Positions 7,929-18,230 of a stretch of DNA of 64,000 bases are shown piece after piece. Every line of letters starts with the position of its first letter. Within the stretch, counting starts at the first letter, position 1. This DNA is from Novosphingobium album (ex Hu et al. 2023) (lineage in GTDB: Bacteria; Pseudomonadota; Alphaproteobacteria; Sphingomonadales; Sphingomonadaceae), in contig NZ_JALHLE010000019.1 of assembly GCF_022832385.1 (NCBI RefSeq), forward strand, positions 1 through 64,000, in the 5' to 3' direction. Made by a program: the position numbers and the translations under genes. The notes below the pieces were generated by a model. It searched no databases. It saw nothing but the letters and a program-made list of their open reading frames with translations, and had not been told where the DNA came from.

Positions 7929-9416
7929 TCAGGCAACAGCGCGCGGCAGGCACAACTTGACGAGCAGGCCACCAAGGTCCTCGCTCTCGGCAAGTTCGAC
8001 AGTGCCGCCGTAGATTTCAACGACATCACGCACGATGGCCAGCCCCAGGCCGGTACCGGGCTTTCCGGTGTCAAGCCGGGCACCGCGATCGAAGATGCGC
8101 ACGCGCTCGGCCTCGGGAATGCCCATGCCGTCGTCCTCGATCCAGATCTCGCAGCACCGGCCGGCCTTGTCGCCCGCATCCACGGTAACGAAGACGCTGC
8201 CACCACCATACTTCGCGGCGTTTTCGATCAGATTGCCGAGCAGTTCCTCGAGATCCTGCTTTTCCAGGGCCACGACCGCCGCGTGATTGCCATCCAGGTC
8301 GAAGCGGGTGTCTTCGTAGAGCCGCTCGACCGCGCGCAGCACGGCCTCCAGACTCGGCCAGACATCCGCGCGCGACATGCCCGCCGCACGCCGCCCGACT
8401 GCCCGGGCACGTGCCAGATGATGGTCGACCTGACGGCGCATCACCGCTGCTTCGCGAATGACGGTATCGGAAAGGTTCGGCGCCCTGGCCGTAGCTGCGT
8501 TCATCAGCACCGTCAGCGGCGTCTTGAGTGCATGGGCAAGATTGCCTGCATGGGTACGTGCTTCCTCGGCCTGACGTTCGGTATGCGCCAGAAGTGCATT
8601 GAGTTCCTCCACCAGCGGCTCGACTTCCTGCGGCAACGGTTCTGTCACGCGGGCGGCGCCGGTGGTGCGCAGTTTCTGGATCGCCCGACGCACGTGGCGC
8701 AGCGGGAACAGGCCGTACCATGTCTGCATCCCCGCCATCAGCAGGAGGCCAAAGCCCAGTGCGACGAAGCTGTAGACCAGGATCGAGCGGATCGTCTTGA
8801 TCTGCTGGTTCAGATCCTTGCGGCTCGCCGCGACCGTAAACATCCACTTGGTATTGCTGCCCGGCAGGATGATCGAGCGCTCCATCACGCGCAGCGGCTC
8901 GCCCGCAAACTGATCGCTGTCGTAGACGTGGGGCTGTGCGTCGAAATGATCTTCGGGCACGTCGAGGCTGCGGTCCCACAGCGATCGCGAAGGATAGTCT
9001 TCATGTCCCTCGCCCCGGATCTGCCAGTAAAGGCCCGAGTTGGGTTCCATGAAACGCTGGTCACCCAAGGGACGGATGAACAGTACATCGCCGTCAATTC
9101 CGATCTCGGCCGAACCGATCATGCCGGTCAGCATGTAGCCGAGCTGCTCGTCGAAATTGCGGGTAACAAGGCCGGTCAGTGTGTGGTCGAGCGCCAGCCC
9201 GCCGACCAGCAGCAGGACCGAAATCCAGCCCGCCGCGATCAGCATCATGCGCCGGGCCAGCGACCCGGTGTGGCTGGGCACCGGTCGACCTGCAGCCAGG
9301 ACCGGTGCCGCTACCGACTCGGCATCCGGCGCCGGCGCCGGATCAGCCGCGCGGGGCGTCGGCGGGATCGTCGAGGCTGTAGCCAAGGCCACGGATCGTC
9401 GTGATGACATCGGCAC
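7929..9416 (-). CDS. Two-component sensor histidine kinase
   Basis: A 495-residue membrane kinase: a Pro/Ala-rich cytoplasmic leader (1-50), membrane segment 1 (about 56-78), a periplasmic sensor of about 120 residues, membrane segment 2 (SFVALGFGLLLMAGMQ), HAMP-like linker, then HisKA with the phospho-acceptor in AHALKTPLTVL and a complete HATPase (N box NLIENAAKYGG, G1 DDGMGIP, G2 GTGLGLAIV). Its start lies 74 bases inside the upstream response regulator gene, which points to translational coupling; a shorter start near MMLIAAGW is possible. Family resembles PhoQ/PmrB-type kinases found with PepSY proteins. Confidence 0.9.
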   Translation of the reverse strand: MPMSSRRSVALATASTIPPTPRAADPAPAPDAESVAAPVLAAGRPVPSHTGSLARRMMLIAAGWISVLLLVGGLALDHTLTGLVTRNFDEQLGYMLTGMIGSAEIGIDGDVLFIRPLGDQRFMEPNSGLYWQIRGEGHEDYPSRSLWDRSLDVPEDHFDAQPHVYDSDQFAGEPLRVMERSIILPGSNTKWMFTVAASRKDLNQQIKTIRSILVYSFVALGFGLLLMAGMQTWYGLFPLRHVRRAIQKLRTTGAARVTEPLPQEVEPLVEELNALLAHTERQAEEARTHAGNLAHALKTPLTVLMNAATARAPNLSDTVIREAAVMRRQVDHHLARARAVGRRAAGMSRADVWPSLEAVLRAVERLYEDTRFDLDGNHAAVVALEKQDLEELLGNLIENAAKYGGGSVFVTVDAGDKAGRCCEIWIEDDGMGIPEAERVRIFDRGARLDTGKPGTGLGLAIVRDVVEIYGGTVELAESEDLGGLLVKLCLPRAVA

Positions 9417-10020
9417 CCAGCTTCTTGCGGATGCGCGTGACGAAGACCTCGATCGTGTTCGAATCGCGGTCGAAATCCTGATCGTAGATATGCTCGATCA
9501 GTTCGGTGCGGCTGACCACCTTGCCCTTGTGGTGCATCAGGTAGGACAGCAGCTTGTATTCCTGCGCAGTGAGCTTCACCGGCTCGCCCGCCAGCGTCAC
9601 GCGGCCCGAACGGGTATCGAGACGCACGTCGCCCGCGGTCAGTTCGCTGGAGGTATTGCCCGAGGCACGGCGGATCAGTGCGCGTAGGCGGGCGATCAGT
9701 TCTTCGGTCTGGAACGGCTTCGCCAGATAATCGTCGGCCCCTGCGTCCAGCCCCGCCACCTTGTCTGACCAGCTGTCGCGCGCGGTCAGCACCAGAACCG
9801 GGAAATTGCGCCCTTCCTTGCGCCACATGCCGAGCACGGTCAGGCCATCGATCTCGGGCAGGCCGAGGTCGAGCACCACCGCGTCGTATTCTTCGGTCGA
9901 GCCCAGAAAGTGCCCGTCCTCGCCATCGGTGGAGAGATCCACGGCGTAGCCGGTCTGCTCCAGCGTGGTCTTGAGCTGGTTGCCCAGTGTGGGTTCATCC
10001 TCGACGATCAGGATGCGCAA
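9343..10020 (-). CDS. OmpR/PhoB-family response regulator
   Basis: A 225-residue regulator with a receiver domain (acidic pocket VEDEP, phospho-acceptor Asp51 in VVLDLGLPEIDGL, Thr in VLTARDSW, Lys in DDYLAKPF) and a winged-helix output domain ending in TIRGLGYSLDD. It is the cognate partner of the overlapping downstream kinase. The PepSY gene lies 66 bases upstream on the same strand, so the three genes probably form one operon, and the PepSY protein is a likely target or accessory sensor. Confidence 0.93.
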   Translation of the reverse strand: MRILIVEDEPTLGNQLKTTLEQTGYAVDLSTDGEDGHFLGSTEEYDAVVLDLGLPEIDGLTVLGMWRKEGRNFPVLVLTARDSWSDKVAGLDAGADDYLAKPFQTEELIARLRALIRRASGNTSSELTAGDVRLDTRSGRVTLAGEPVKLTAQEYKLLSYLMHHKGKVVSRTELIEHIYDQDFDRDSNTIEVFVTRIRKKLGADVITTIRGLGYSLDDPADAPRG

Positions 10021-10086
10021 TTCAGGTCTCCCTTAAAGAACCCGGCTGAAATGGGCCGAAACCCGGTGAGCGTCAAGCAAGGCAGC

Positions 10087-10398
10087 TTAACGGGACTGGC
10101 CGATGATGCGCCCGGTGCGGGCATCGACATCGACGAAATAGACCTTGCCGTCCTGAATGAACTTGAGCCGGTAAGCCATCGCCGCGGAATCATAATCCGG
10201 TCCCAGGTACTGCTTTCCGGACATGCGCGGCAACACGATCTGCTCGATCTGCCGGATCGAAAGGATATTGCCGGCCTTGCGTTCCTTGCGGGCCTGGTCC
10301 TGCTCGCCTCCGTTGTCTGCATAGACGTGAACGGGAAGCGAAGCCGCGCCTAGCGCAAGCACCGAAAGCGCGAACAAGGGAGCAAGAAGCTTTTTCAT
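10087..10398 (-). CDS. Exported PepSY-domain protein
   Basis: A 103-residue protein with a clear signal peptide (MKKLLAPLFALSVLALGAAS, cleavage near VYA) and a single PepSY domain: the GKQYLGPDYDSAAMAYRLKF and GKVYFVDVDARTGRIIG halves are typical. PepSY proteins are often periplasmic, linked to peptidase inhibition or envelope stress sensing. The start ATG 10398 was chosen over longer in-frame extensions because it begins the signal peptide. It heads the operon with the response regulator and kinase, so it likely acts in or responds to that signalling pathway. Confidence 0.88.
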   Translation of the reverse strand: MKKLLAPLFALSVLALGAASLPVHVYADNGGEQDQARKERKAGNILSIRQIEQIVLPRMSGKQYLGPDYDSAAMAYRLKFIQDGKVYFVDVDARTGRIIGQSR

Positions 10399-10549
10399 CA
10401 CAGTCTGGGTGCCTAAGCTTCTGGCGTTGAACAAGTCCTGAATGTGGCGGGAAGGTGGCAGACAGGTTTGCCTGTTGCCGATTTCCCACGCCTGCCCATG
10501 TCCAGCGCCCCGCTTGCAGGCCATGCCCCTCGCCTGTAGGGCGCCGCGC

Positions 10550-12334
<1,785 letters not shown>

Positions 12335-12349
12335 GGGCGTACCAACGTG

Positions 12350-12423
12350 CTTCGACAAACTCAGCACGAGCGGGTTGAGTGGCAAAGCCCTCCCCCTCGC
12401 CGCTCATCCTGAGCTTGTCGAAG
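12350..12423. repeat. Palindromic dispersed repeat, copy 1
   Basis: CTTCGACAAACTCAGCACGA... (12350-12373) is an imperfect inverted repeat of the arm at 12400-12423, with 3 mismatches in 24 bases and a 26-base loop. A related palindrome lies at 43493-43568. It follows the uup stop by 15 bases and may also act as a 3' end hairpin. Confidence 0.85.
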
Positions 12424-12440
12424 GATGATAGAACCCGGCA

Positions 12441-12580
12441 CAAGGTGACACCCGGTTGACACGGATGACACGGTCCAGAGGGAAACGTGTCACCTTGCCG
12501 CTGAAAGTGTCACCTTGTGGGCCTGAAGTGTCACTTTGCGCCCTTCCGGTGTCACCTTGCGCCAAGATCTGTCACCTTAT
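12441..12580. repeat. Phased TGTCACCTT repeat array (iteron-like)
   Basis: Five direct copies of GTGTCACCTTG (one with ACTTTG, the last truncated to TGTCACCTTA) start at 12487, 12507, 12528, 12549 and 12569, a spacing of 20-21 bases or about two helical turns. Facing them upstream are an exact inverted copy, CAAGGTGACAC (12441-12451), and two more TGACAC half-sites at 12457 and 12466. The last copy overlaps the stop codon of the DUF6456 gene. The spacers between copies are unrelated, so the conserved core rather than a whole unit is repeated. Confidence 0.85.
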
Positions 12581-13042
12581 CCGGTAGAAATCGGCCACCC
12601 GGTCCAGCGCCAGTCCCAGCACCAGCTTGCCGCTGCGCACCGGCCAGCCCAGTGCCTTTTCCGCCGAGAGCAACGCCTCTCCGGCACAGACAACCCGCCA
12701 GAGGATATCCAAAAGCCCTGGCCCGGCCGCAGCAATCGCGCCGTCGAAACGCCCCTTGGCGGCAAGCTGGCGCTCGCCCGGTGTCAGACCGGCATCTGGT
12801 CCGCCCGTCACCCGCACCGGGTCCCAGCGCATGGTCATACGCGGAGCCAATTGCGCGCGTTCCCAATCGGCGCGCAACTGCTCGCCAGCGGCCAGTTGCC
12901 GGTCGCTCAGGTGCCCGCGCGCGTGGAGCCAGGTCAGCGGGGATTCGGCCAGATTGACCGTGGCGCTGCGCCTGCCCCGCCGCGCCCCGCTGCGGCGGGC
13001 GCCTTCGCTGGTCAGTTCGCGTTCGACGAGATGCTGCTTCAT
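12572..13042 (-). CDS. DUF6456-domain protein
   Basis: A 156-residue protein of the DUF6456 family, found mostly in alphaproteobacteria. Recognisable parts are SPLTWLHARGHLSDRQLAAG, the LRADWERAQLAPRMTMRWD core, and a C-terminal segment (LLDILWRVVCAGEALLSAEK) that resembles a helix-turn-helix. A DNA-binding role is suspected for the family but not shown. The gene diverges from an XRE regulator with a 91-base shared promoter region, and its 3' end runs into the TGTCACCTT array, which could be a binding array for either regulator. Confidence 0.75.
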   Translation of the reverse strand: MKQHLVERELTSEGARRSGARRGRRSATVNLAESPLTWLHARGHLSDRQLAAGEQLRADWERAQLAPRMTMRWDPVRVTGGPDAGLTPGERQLAAKGRFDGAIAAAGPGLLDILWRVVCAGEALLSAEKALGWPVRSGKLVLGLALDRVADFYRIR

Positions 13043-13133
13043 GGCTGTCTCCCTGCAAGAAGCGGAGAACTTGCCAAACCCGCCTATCTGTAGGAAAGTG
13101 AAAAACCAAATAGGTTATCAACCGGGTTCCGCC

Positions 13134-13706
13134 ATGATCAACCGCATCCGCGACATCCGCCTGCAGAAGGGCCTGACGCTGGCTGACGTCGCCGCCACCT
13201 GCGACCCGCCGACGACGGCGCAAACCATCGGCCGTCTCGAAACCGGCATGCGCAATCTCTCATTGGTCTGGATGAACCGCATTGCCGCCGCGCTGAACGT
13301 CGCACCCGAACTGCTCCTGCGCAGCGAAGCCAGCGAACCGCCGCGCATCGTCGCGGTGCTGGGCGATCATGGGGCCGAGGCCGCGCGCAGTGCGATCGAG
13401 CCCGTGTTGCCCCATGCGCTCGACAGCGGCGCCCCATGGCTGGTGCTGGTCGTCGAGGCGTCCTCGGGCGAGTACCGGGCGGGGGATCAGGTCTGGCTTC
13501 GCCAGCATCCTCCCGAAGATGCCGCACGGCTGATGAACCGCGACGTGCTCGCGCCCCGCCCCGGCGGCCGCTTCGCCTTCGGGCGCCTTATCGACGGCGA
13601 CCAAGATCGCGCCGCACTACTGCCTCCGGCCAGCGGGCAGAGGCAGGTCGTGGTGGAACATCCCGCATGGCTGGCCGTCGCCGAAATGCTTGTCAGAAAG
13701 CTCTGA
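13134..13706 (+). CDS. XRE-family helix-turn-helix regulator
   Basis: A 190-residue protein with an N-terminal HTH_3 domain (about residues 1-62: IRDIRLQKGLTLADVA, then AQTIGRLETGMRNLSL) and a C-terminal region of about 120 residues without a recognised fold, possibly ligand-binding or a LexA-like remnant without visible catalytic Ser/Lys. ATG 13134 is preferred because it begins exactly at the HTH; the longer frame overlaps the divergent DUF6456 gene. The downstream glycosyltransferase starts 22 bases later, so they may be co-transcribed. Confidence 0.85.
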   Translation: MINRIRDIRLQKGLTLADVAATCDPPTTAQTIGRLETGMRNLSLVWMNRIAAALNVAPELLLRSEASEPPRIVAVLGDHGAEAARSAIEPVLPHALDSGAPWLVLVVEASSGEYRAGDQVWLRQHPPEDAARLMNRDVLAPRPGGRFAFGRLIDGDQDRAALLPPASGQRQVVVEHPAWLAVAEMLVRKL

Positions 13707-13728
13707 GGCTCTACGAACGGCAGCACCC

Positions 13729-14955
13729 ATGCGGATCCTCTCGATCTCCACGCTTTTCCCGAATCCGGTAAAGCCCTCGTTCGGCGTTTTTGTCGGCAAC
13801 CAGATGCGCGCCGTGAAGTCACGCGGCGATGTCGACCTGACGATGGTAAGCCCCATCGGGATGCCGCCCTGGCCACTCTCGACGCGCCCGCCCTATGCCC
13901 GGCTGCGCGATATTCCAGAAGTGACCGACGCGGTCGGCCTCAAGGTCCACTACCCTCGCTTTACCTTGCTGCCCAGGATCGGCGGCGACACCAATCCGGG
14001 ACGCATTGCCTCCGCCGTGCTGCCGCTGGTGCGCAAGCTGCACGCGGACAAGCCGTTCGATCTGGTCGATGCCCAGTTCTTCTTCCCGGATGGCCCGGCG
14101 GCGGCGATCGTCGCGCGCGATCTGGGGCTGCCGCTGACGATCAAGTCGCGCGGAGCAGACATTCACTTCTGGGGCCAGCGCCCGCGCGCGCTTTCCCAGA
14201 TGCTGGCCGCCGCCGGACAGGCCGCAGGCCTGCTTGCCGTCAGTCAGGCCTTGCGTGACGACATGATCGCGCTGGGCATGCCCGCAGACCGCATCGGCGT
14301 GCACTACACCGGGCTCGATCGCGACAAGTTCCACACCATCGAACGCGGCGCCGCGCGCGCGCTAGTCTCAGCCATGCCCGACCTTGGCATCTGGTCCAAA
14401 GGCCCGCTGCTGGTGACACCGGGTGCGTTGATCCCGCGCAAGGGCCAGGGCATGGTGATCGAGGCGCTGGCAAGGCTCCCCGATGCCCGTCTGGCCCTGG
14501 CCGGCGCGGGCGAGGACGAGGCCAATCTCAAGGCGCTGGCAAGGCGGCTGGGCGTGGCCGACCGGGTCCACTTCCTCGGCCTCGTCAATCACGACGTGCT
14601 GCCGCATGTGCTGAGTGCGGCCGATGTACTGGTGCTGCCATCTGCCAGCGAAGGCCTGGCCAACGTCTGGGTGGAGGGACTGGCCTGCGGCACCCCGATC
14701 GTGATCCCCGACATCGGCGGCGCCCGCGAGATCGTGAAGGACAGGAGCGCCGGACGCCTCGTATCCCGCACGCCGGAAAGCATTGCCGAAGCCGTTGCCG
14801 ATATCCTCTCTGATCCACCCAGCCAGGCTGACGTCGCCGAGAATGTCAGCCGCTTCAGCTGGGGCGTGAACGCGCGCAACATCGTGCACTTCTGGACCGA
14901 CGTTCTGGAAGGCAAGCCCATCGGTGCTGACGATCATATCGCCGGCGCCTGGTAA
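13729..14955 (+). CDS. GT4-family glycosyltransferase
   Basis: A 408-residue GT-B fold glycosyltransferase. The N-terminal half begins RILSISTLFPNPVKPSFGVF, typical of group 1 transferases, and the C-terminal half carries the sugar-nucleotide site VLPSASEGLANVWVEGLACG with the E-x7-E motif (glutamates in SEG and VEG). It probably adds a sugar to an extracellular polysaccharide or lipid carrier in the cytoplasm. No other polysaccharide genes are adjacent, so the acceptor is unknown. Confidence 0.88.
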   Translation: MRILSISTLFPNPVKPSFGVFVGNQMRAVKSRGDVDLTMVSPIGMPPWPLSTRPPYARLRDIPEVTDAVGLKVHYPRFTLLPRIGGDTNPGRIASAVLPLVRKLHADKPFDLVDAQFFFPDGPAAAIVARDLGLPLTIKSRGADIHFWGQRPRALSQMLAAAGQAAGLLAVSQALRDDMIALGMPADRIGVHYTGLDRDKFHTIERGAARALVSAMPDLGIWSKGPLLVTPGALIPRKGQGMVIEALARLPDARLALAGAGEDEANLKALARRLGVADRVHFLGLVNHDVLPHVLSAADVLVLPSASEGLANVWVEGLACGTPIVIPDIGGAREIVKDRSAGRLVSRTPESIAEAVADILSDPPSQADVAENVSRFSWGVNARNIVHFWTDVLEGKPIGADDHIAGAW

Positions 14956-15165
14956 CCGTCCGGGCAAACATATTTTTCGGCCAGACTGCCGGGTTCGGGA
15001 ACTTGTCTGCCCCTTGCGCGTTGCTTGTTACGGCGCACCATACGACGCCGACAGCGTATTGGGTGGATTCAGGATCCCGGCGCAATGGCACTGAAGTCGA
15101 TCGACAGGCCATTTCCAACGGTCTCCCGGGTACCGCCCGAGCGCGAACCATTGGGAGAGCCTACC

Positions 15166-15495
15166 ATGATCAAGCCTGCAGTAGTCATGCTCGCGGCAAT
15201 TGCGGCCTGCACCGGACTTGCTCCGGCCCAGGCGGCGGCGCAGTCACAACGCACAGCCCTCATCCAGTACAACGACCTTGATTTGCAGAAAGCCGAGCAA
15301 CGCGCGATACTGGATGCCCGCCTGCAAGATGCCGTCTCGCAAGTCTGCGGCAAGACCAGCCAGCTTGGCATCCAGGAATTCCACGAATGGCATCGCTGCA
15401 TGAACGAAGCGCGCAATTCGGCGGACAAGGGACGCGCCATCGCACTGGCCAATGCCACAACTCCCAGACCGCACGTGATCATCGAGCAGGACTAG
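15166..15495 (+). CDS. UrcA family protein
   Basis: A 109-residue exported protein: signal peptide MIKPAVVMLAAIAACTGLAP with cleavage near AQA, then a mature domain with the UrcA pattern of helix-forming YNDLDLQKAEQRAILDARL and two conserved cysteines (VCGKTS and WHRCMNEAR) likely bridged. UrcA proteins are abundant in sphingomonads and their function is not known. The start at 15166 is backed by GGGAGAG about 8 bases upstream. The gene stands alone between other units. Confidence 0.85.
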   Translation: MIKPAVVMLAAIAACTGLAPAQAAAQSQRTALIQYNDLDLQKAEQRAILDARLQDAVSQVCGKTSQLGIQEFHEWHRCMNEARNSADKGRAIALANATTPRPHVIIEQD

Positions 15496-15503
15496 AGCGC
15501 CGC

Positions 15504-15543
15504 GGCCGGAGCCTGACGTTCGTCGCTCCGGCCTGCCGCTGCG
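15504..15543. terminator. Possible hairpin between convergent urcA-like and cupin genes
   Basis: GGCCGGAGC (15504-15512) pairs perfectly with GCTCCGGCC (15535-15543) around a 22-base loop. It lies between convergent 3' ends. No T-tract follows on either strand, so a role as terminator is only suggested. Confidence 0.35.
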
Positions 15544-15577
15544 TGCATCGGGGCAACGCACATCGCGGATGGAACCC

Positions 15578-16363
15578 TTAGGCCAGCGGCTCCAGATAGT
15601 CGGGCTGCGGCAGGATGGCACGCCAGATGCCGGTTTCGCTCATCGGCGGGCCATGGGCGAAGTGGATGTCGCCCGGCCGGTGCGCGCGAAAATTGACGAA
15701 CGAGAGACCATCGGGCCCCGGCGTGAAGCTGTAGAGCGTATCGGCCGCGATCGCGAGCGCGGTGCCCGGCCCCACCAGCTTGCTCCCCAACCGCATTGAG
15801 CCGTCCAGCACGACGATGATCTCGTCCTCGCTGTGCGAATGGGCACCGCGCGCGGCCTCCTCGGGCCCCGGTGCCTCGGCGCCGCTGAAGTGGTTCTCGT
15901 GAAGCCAGACTTCGCAGCTCGGGCAATCCGAATCGGCATGGATGGCACCACCGGTATCGCTCTGCTCGCTCATGCGCGCGCAGGCGGGGACGCGGTCTCT
16001 GGGCAGCAGATGAACATGCCCGCCTTCGCCGCGCCCGGCGCGGGTTCCCGCAAAGACCAGAACCTCTGCCCCCCCGAAGCCGGCGTGGATCATCGCACTG
16101 GCACCGCGCTCGGCGATCAGGCTGGACCCGGCGGGGAGCGAGCAGCCACCGCAGCCAATTGCCCCGGTCAGGACATAGACAACGGTATCAACGCCCCGCG
16201 GGCCGATCTCGAACCGCTCGCCTGCCGCCAGCTCGATCCGATGCAGTTCCAGCGGAAAGCGATCGGCCGTAACCGCCGCGAGCACCTTGCCCTGCCCGCG
16301 CAGGCCATCGGGCATACGGGCTTCGCGATCCTTGTGCGGCTCCACCACGAGAACTTTCGTCAT
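15578..16363 (-). CDS. Bicupin-like protein
   Basis: A 261-residue protein with two cupin-like halves. The second half has the metal-binding cupin motif GAHSHSEDEIIVVLDG (two His and one Glu) followed by a conserved SFVNFRAHRPG strand; the first half (GERFEIGPRGVDTVVYVLTG) keeps the fold but lacks clear metal ligands. A CxxC-like pair (DCPSCEVW) sits between. ATG 16363 has a strong purine-rich GGAGAGGAGAGG stretch just upstream; GTG 16366 is the alternative. Substrate and reaction are unknown. No partner genes adjoin it. Confidence 0.8.
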   Translation of the reverse strand: MTKVLVVEPHKDREARMPDGLRGQGKVLAAVTADRFPLELHRIELAAGERFEIGPRGVDTVVYVLTGAIGCGGCSLPAGSSLIAERGASAMIHAGFGGAEVLVFAGTRAGRGEGGHVHLLPRDRVPACARMSEQSDTGGAIHADSDCPSCEVWLHENHFSGAEAPGPEEAARGAHSHSEDEIIVVLDGSMRLGSKLVGPGTALAIAADTLYSFTPGPDGLSFVNFRAHRPGDIHFAHGPPMSETGIWRAILPQPDYLEPLA

Positions 16364-16649
16364 CACGCCTCTCCTCTCCCGAGCTCACCTGGGCTGGCCG
16401 GAAAACGGCAACCTTTGGGAGGGTGTACGCCGCTCCCGCACCAGAGGGCCATTCCGCAGCCACGAAGCGGCTTCTGCGAACGTACGGCCAGATCCGGATC
16501 GGGACCACCATGTGAATCGAGCTGTAGTTTCCCGGAAAGATGCGCGGCATGATCTCCGCGGTCAATCTACCGGGCCCACGCGAAAGTCATCGCGGGCATG
16601 ACGGGTCTCTGCAATTAAAGGTACCGGCGCAGGCTGAACCTTGCCCGCC

Positions 16650-18221
16650 CTATCGCGCGTTTGGTTCCGGTGCCGTCACAAACGATGCACCGGGAAACGG
16701 ACCTTCCACAAACGGCTTGTTCCAGGCGATGCGCGGCGAACGGCCTGCATAGTCGAGAGCGAGCAGCGGATCGTAGTCGCCATGCCGCACGGCATACACG
16801 TGAGCAAAGCCGCCAAGCTTGCGGCGCGCCTGCGCATCATCGAGCAGCGGTGCGCCGGGCAGGCCGCGCGTCCAGTAGTCCGAAGGCAAGCCCGACCGGA
16901 GCGCAACAATCGTGAAAGGACACGGCCCCTTGAAGCGCAATGCACACGCTTCCGCAGCGACCAGCGACATGGCTTGATGCTGCACCAGCAGCGCGCTCGA
17001 GGGCCGCGCAGCAGCGCGCGTCATTGCCGCGTCCCAGTCCTCGATCACCAGTTCCCGGCGATGCGAGGCCAGATTCAGGGCAAGCACCGCAGCGGCCACC
17101 GCCACCACCGCCAGCCGCACCGGCACGGGACGCAGTTCGGCCATACCGCAAGCGAGAATGACGGCCAGCATGGTCATCGGCCACTGCACTGTCCGTTGCG
17201 TCACGATGGGCTGGAAAAACGAACAGCCCCACCAGACCAGCGGGCATAGCGCGACGATGATACAGCACAGCCGCACCAGCGCCAGATGCCTGCCCAGCCA
17301 GGCCATACAGGCGATCATGGCCGCCCCGGCCACCAGCAGCGGCACCTCGGTTGCGCTCACGAAGGCCAGAAGCTGGCCGTCCTGCATGAACTTGAAAACG
17401 ATCTGGGGCAGATTGTAGTCGACGATCCAGGCCGTGTTCAGCGCCGCCTCCGCCGGGCGATGCAGCAGGACCCAGATCCACCAGGATGTGCCCAGGCACG
17501 ATAGGGCAACCATGGTGAGGAGGTCGCGCCAGAGTACCCAGCGCGTTCGCGCCTCTCTCCCCTTCCGCAATCCGTCGTGGAAGAACGCACCCCAGTGACA
17601 GAGCACGAGCGCGGCCGGGCCGATTCCCAGCCAGAGGAACAAGGTGGTGTGTGTGTAAAACGCCAGCAACGCCCCCAGCACGAACAGGCCCATGCCGGGC
17701 AGCCGTCCGCGGCCGCCATCCCACCACGAGAGCAGTCCCGCAAACGAGATGGAGGCGCCAAGCATCGCGAATGCGTAACCGCGCACCATGTGGGTCACGA
17801 GAAGGTGCTGCATCGACAGCGCCAGCAGCAGCGTCACGATCACCGCTGCCCTCCGGCTGTGCCAACGCCCGCAGATCCCTGCAACCACCGCTACATGGGC
17901 GATCCCGGCAATGATTGGCAGCAGCCGCAAGGTCACGACACTGTCCGCCCCCAGGCCGCGCCAGATATGCAGCACCGAATAGAACAGCGGCGGATTGGAT
18001 TCCCGCGCCATCCACAGGCTCCAGAGGCGCGACTGCGGCTGGTCGGCAAAGATCAGCGAAGCGTAGTCGTCAAACCACAACGAATAACCCGCCAGGGCCA
18101 TGCGCACCGTAAGGGCGAGGAGCAGGAGGCCTCCTAGGGCAAGCCCGAAGGCCCATCCTGCCCGCATGGAAGGCCGGATACCCTTGTCATCCGCCAGCGC
18201 ATGTCCCCGTGCCGAGACCAT
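16650..18221 (-). CDS. Polytopic membrane protein, glycosyltransferase family 39-like
   Basis: A 523-residue protein with about eleven hydrophobic segments and an early loop after the first segment that contains paired acidic residues (SLWFDDYASL, about 48-57), as in GT-C fold lipid-linked sugar transferases such as ArnT and PMT. The C-terminal 130 residues are soluble. The gene starts 10 bases after secF, so it is probably read from the yajC-secDF promoter. The start could instead be ATG 18167 (MRAGWAFG). Sugar donor and acceptor are unknown. Confidence 0.7.
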   Translation of the reverse strand: MVSARGHALADDKGIRPSMRAGWAFGLALGGLLLLALTVRMALAGYSLWFDDYASLIFADQPQSRLWSLWMARESNPPLFYSVLHIWRGLGADSVVTLRLLPIIAGIAHVAVVAGICGRWHSRRAAVIVTLLLALSMQHLLVTHMVRGYAFAMLGASISFAGLLSWWDGGRGRLPGMGLFVLGALLAFYTHTTLFLWLGIGPAALVLCHWGAFFHDGLRKGREARTRWVLWRDLLTMVALSCLGTSWWIWVLLHRPAEAALNTAWIVDYNLPQIVFKFMQDGQLLAFVSATEVPLLVAGAAMIACMAWLGRHLALVRLCCIIVALCPLVWWGCSFFQPIVTQRTVQWPMTMLAVILACGMAELRPVPVRLAVVAVAAAVLALNLASHRRELVIEDWDAAMTRAAARPSSALLVQHQAMSLVAAEACALRFKGPCPFTIVALRSGLPSDYWTRGLPGAPLLDDAQARRKLGGFAHVYAVRHGDYDPLLALDYAGRSPRIAWNKPFVEGPFPGASFVTAPEPNAR

Positions 18222-18230
18222 ACGCCGGGC

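Noticed and set aside
12441..12580. CRISPR array
   Set aside because: Repeat core is only about 11 bases at a 21-base period with spacers of 9-10 bases, and no cas gene is present.
12441..12580. Plasmid or phage replication origin with iterons
   Set aside because: No Rep protein, AT-rich unwinding region or DnaA box was seen, so I report only an iteron-like array.
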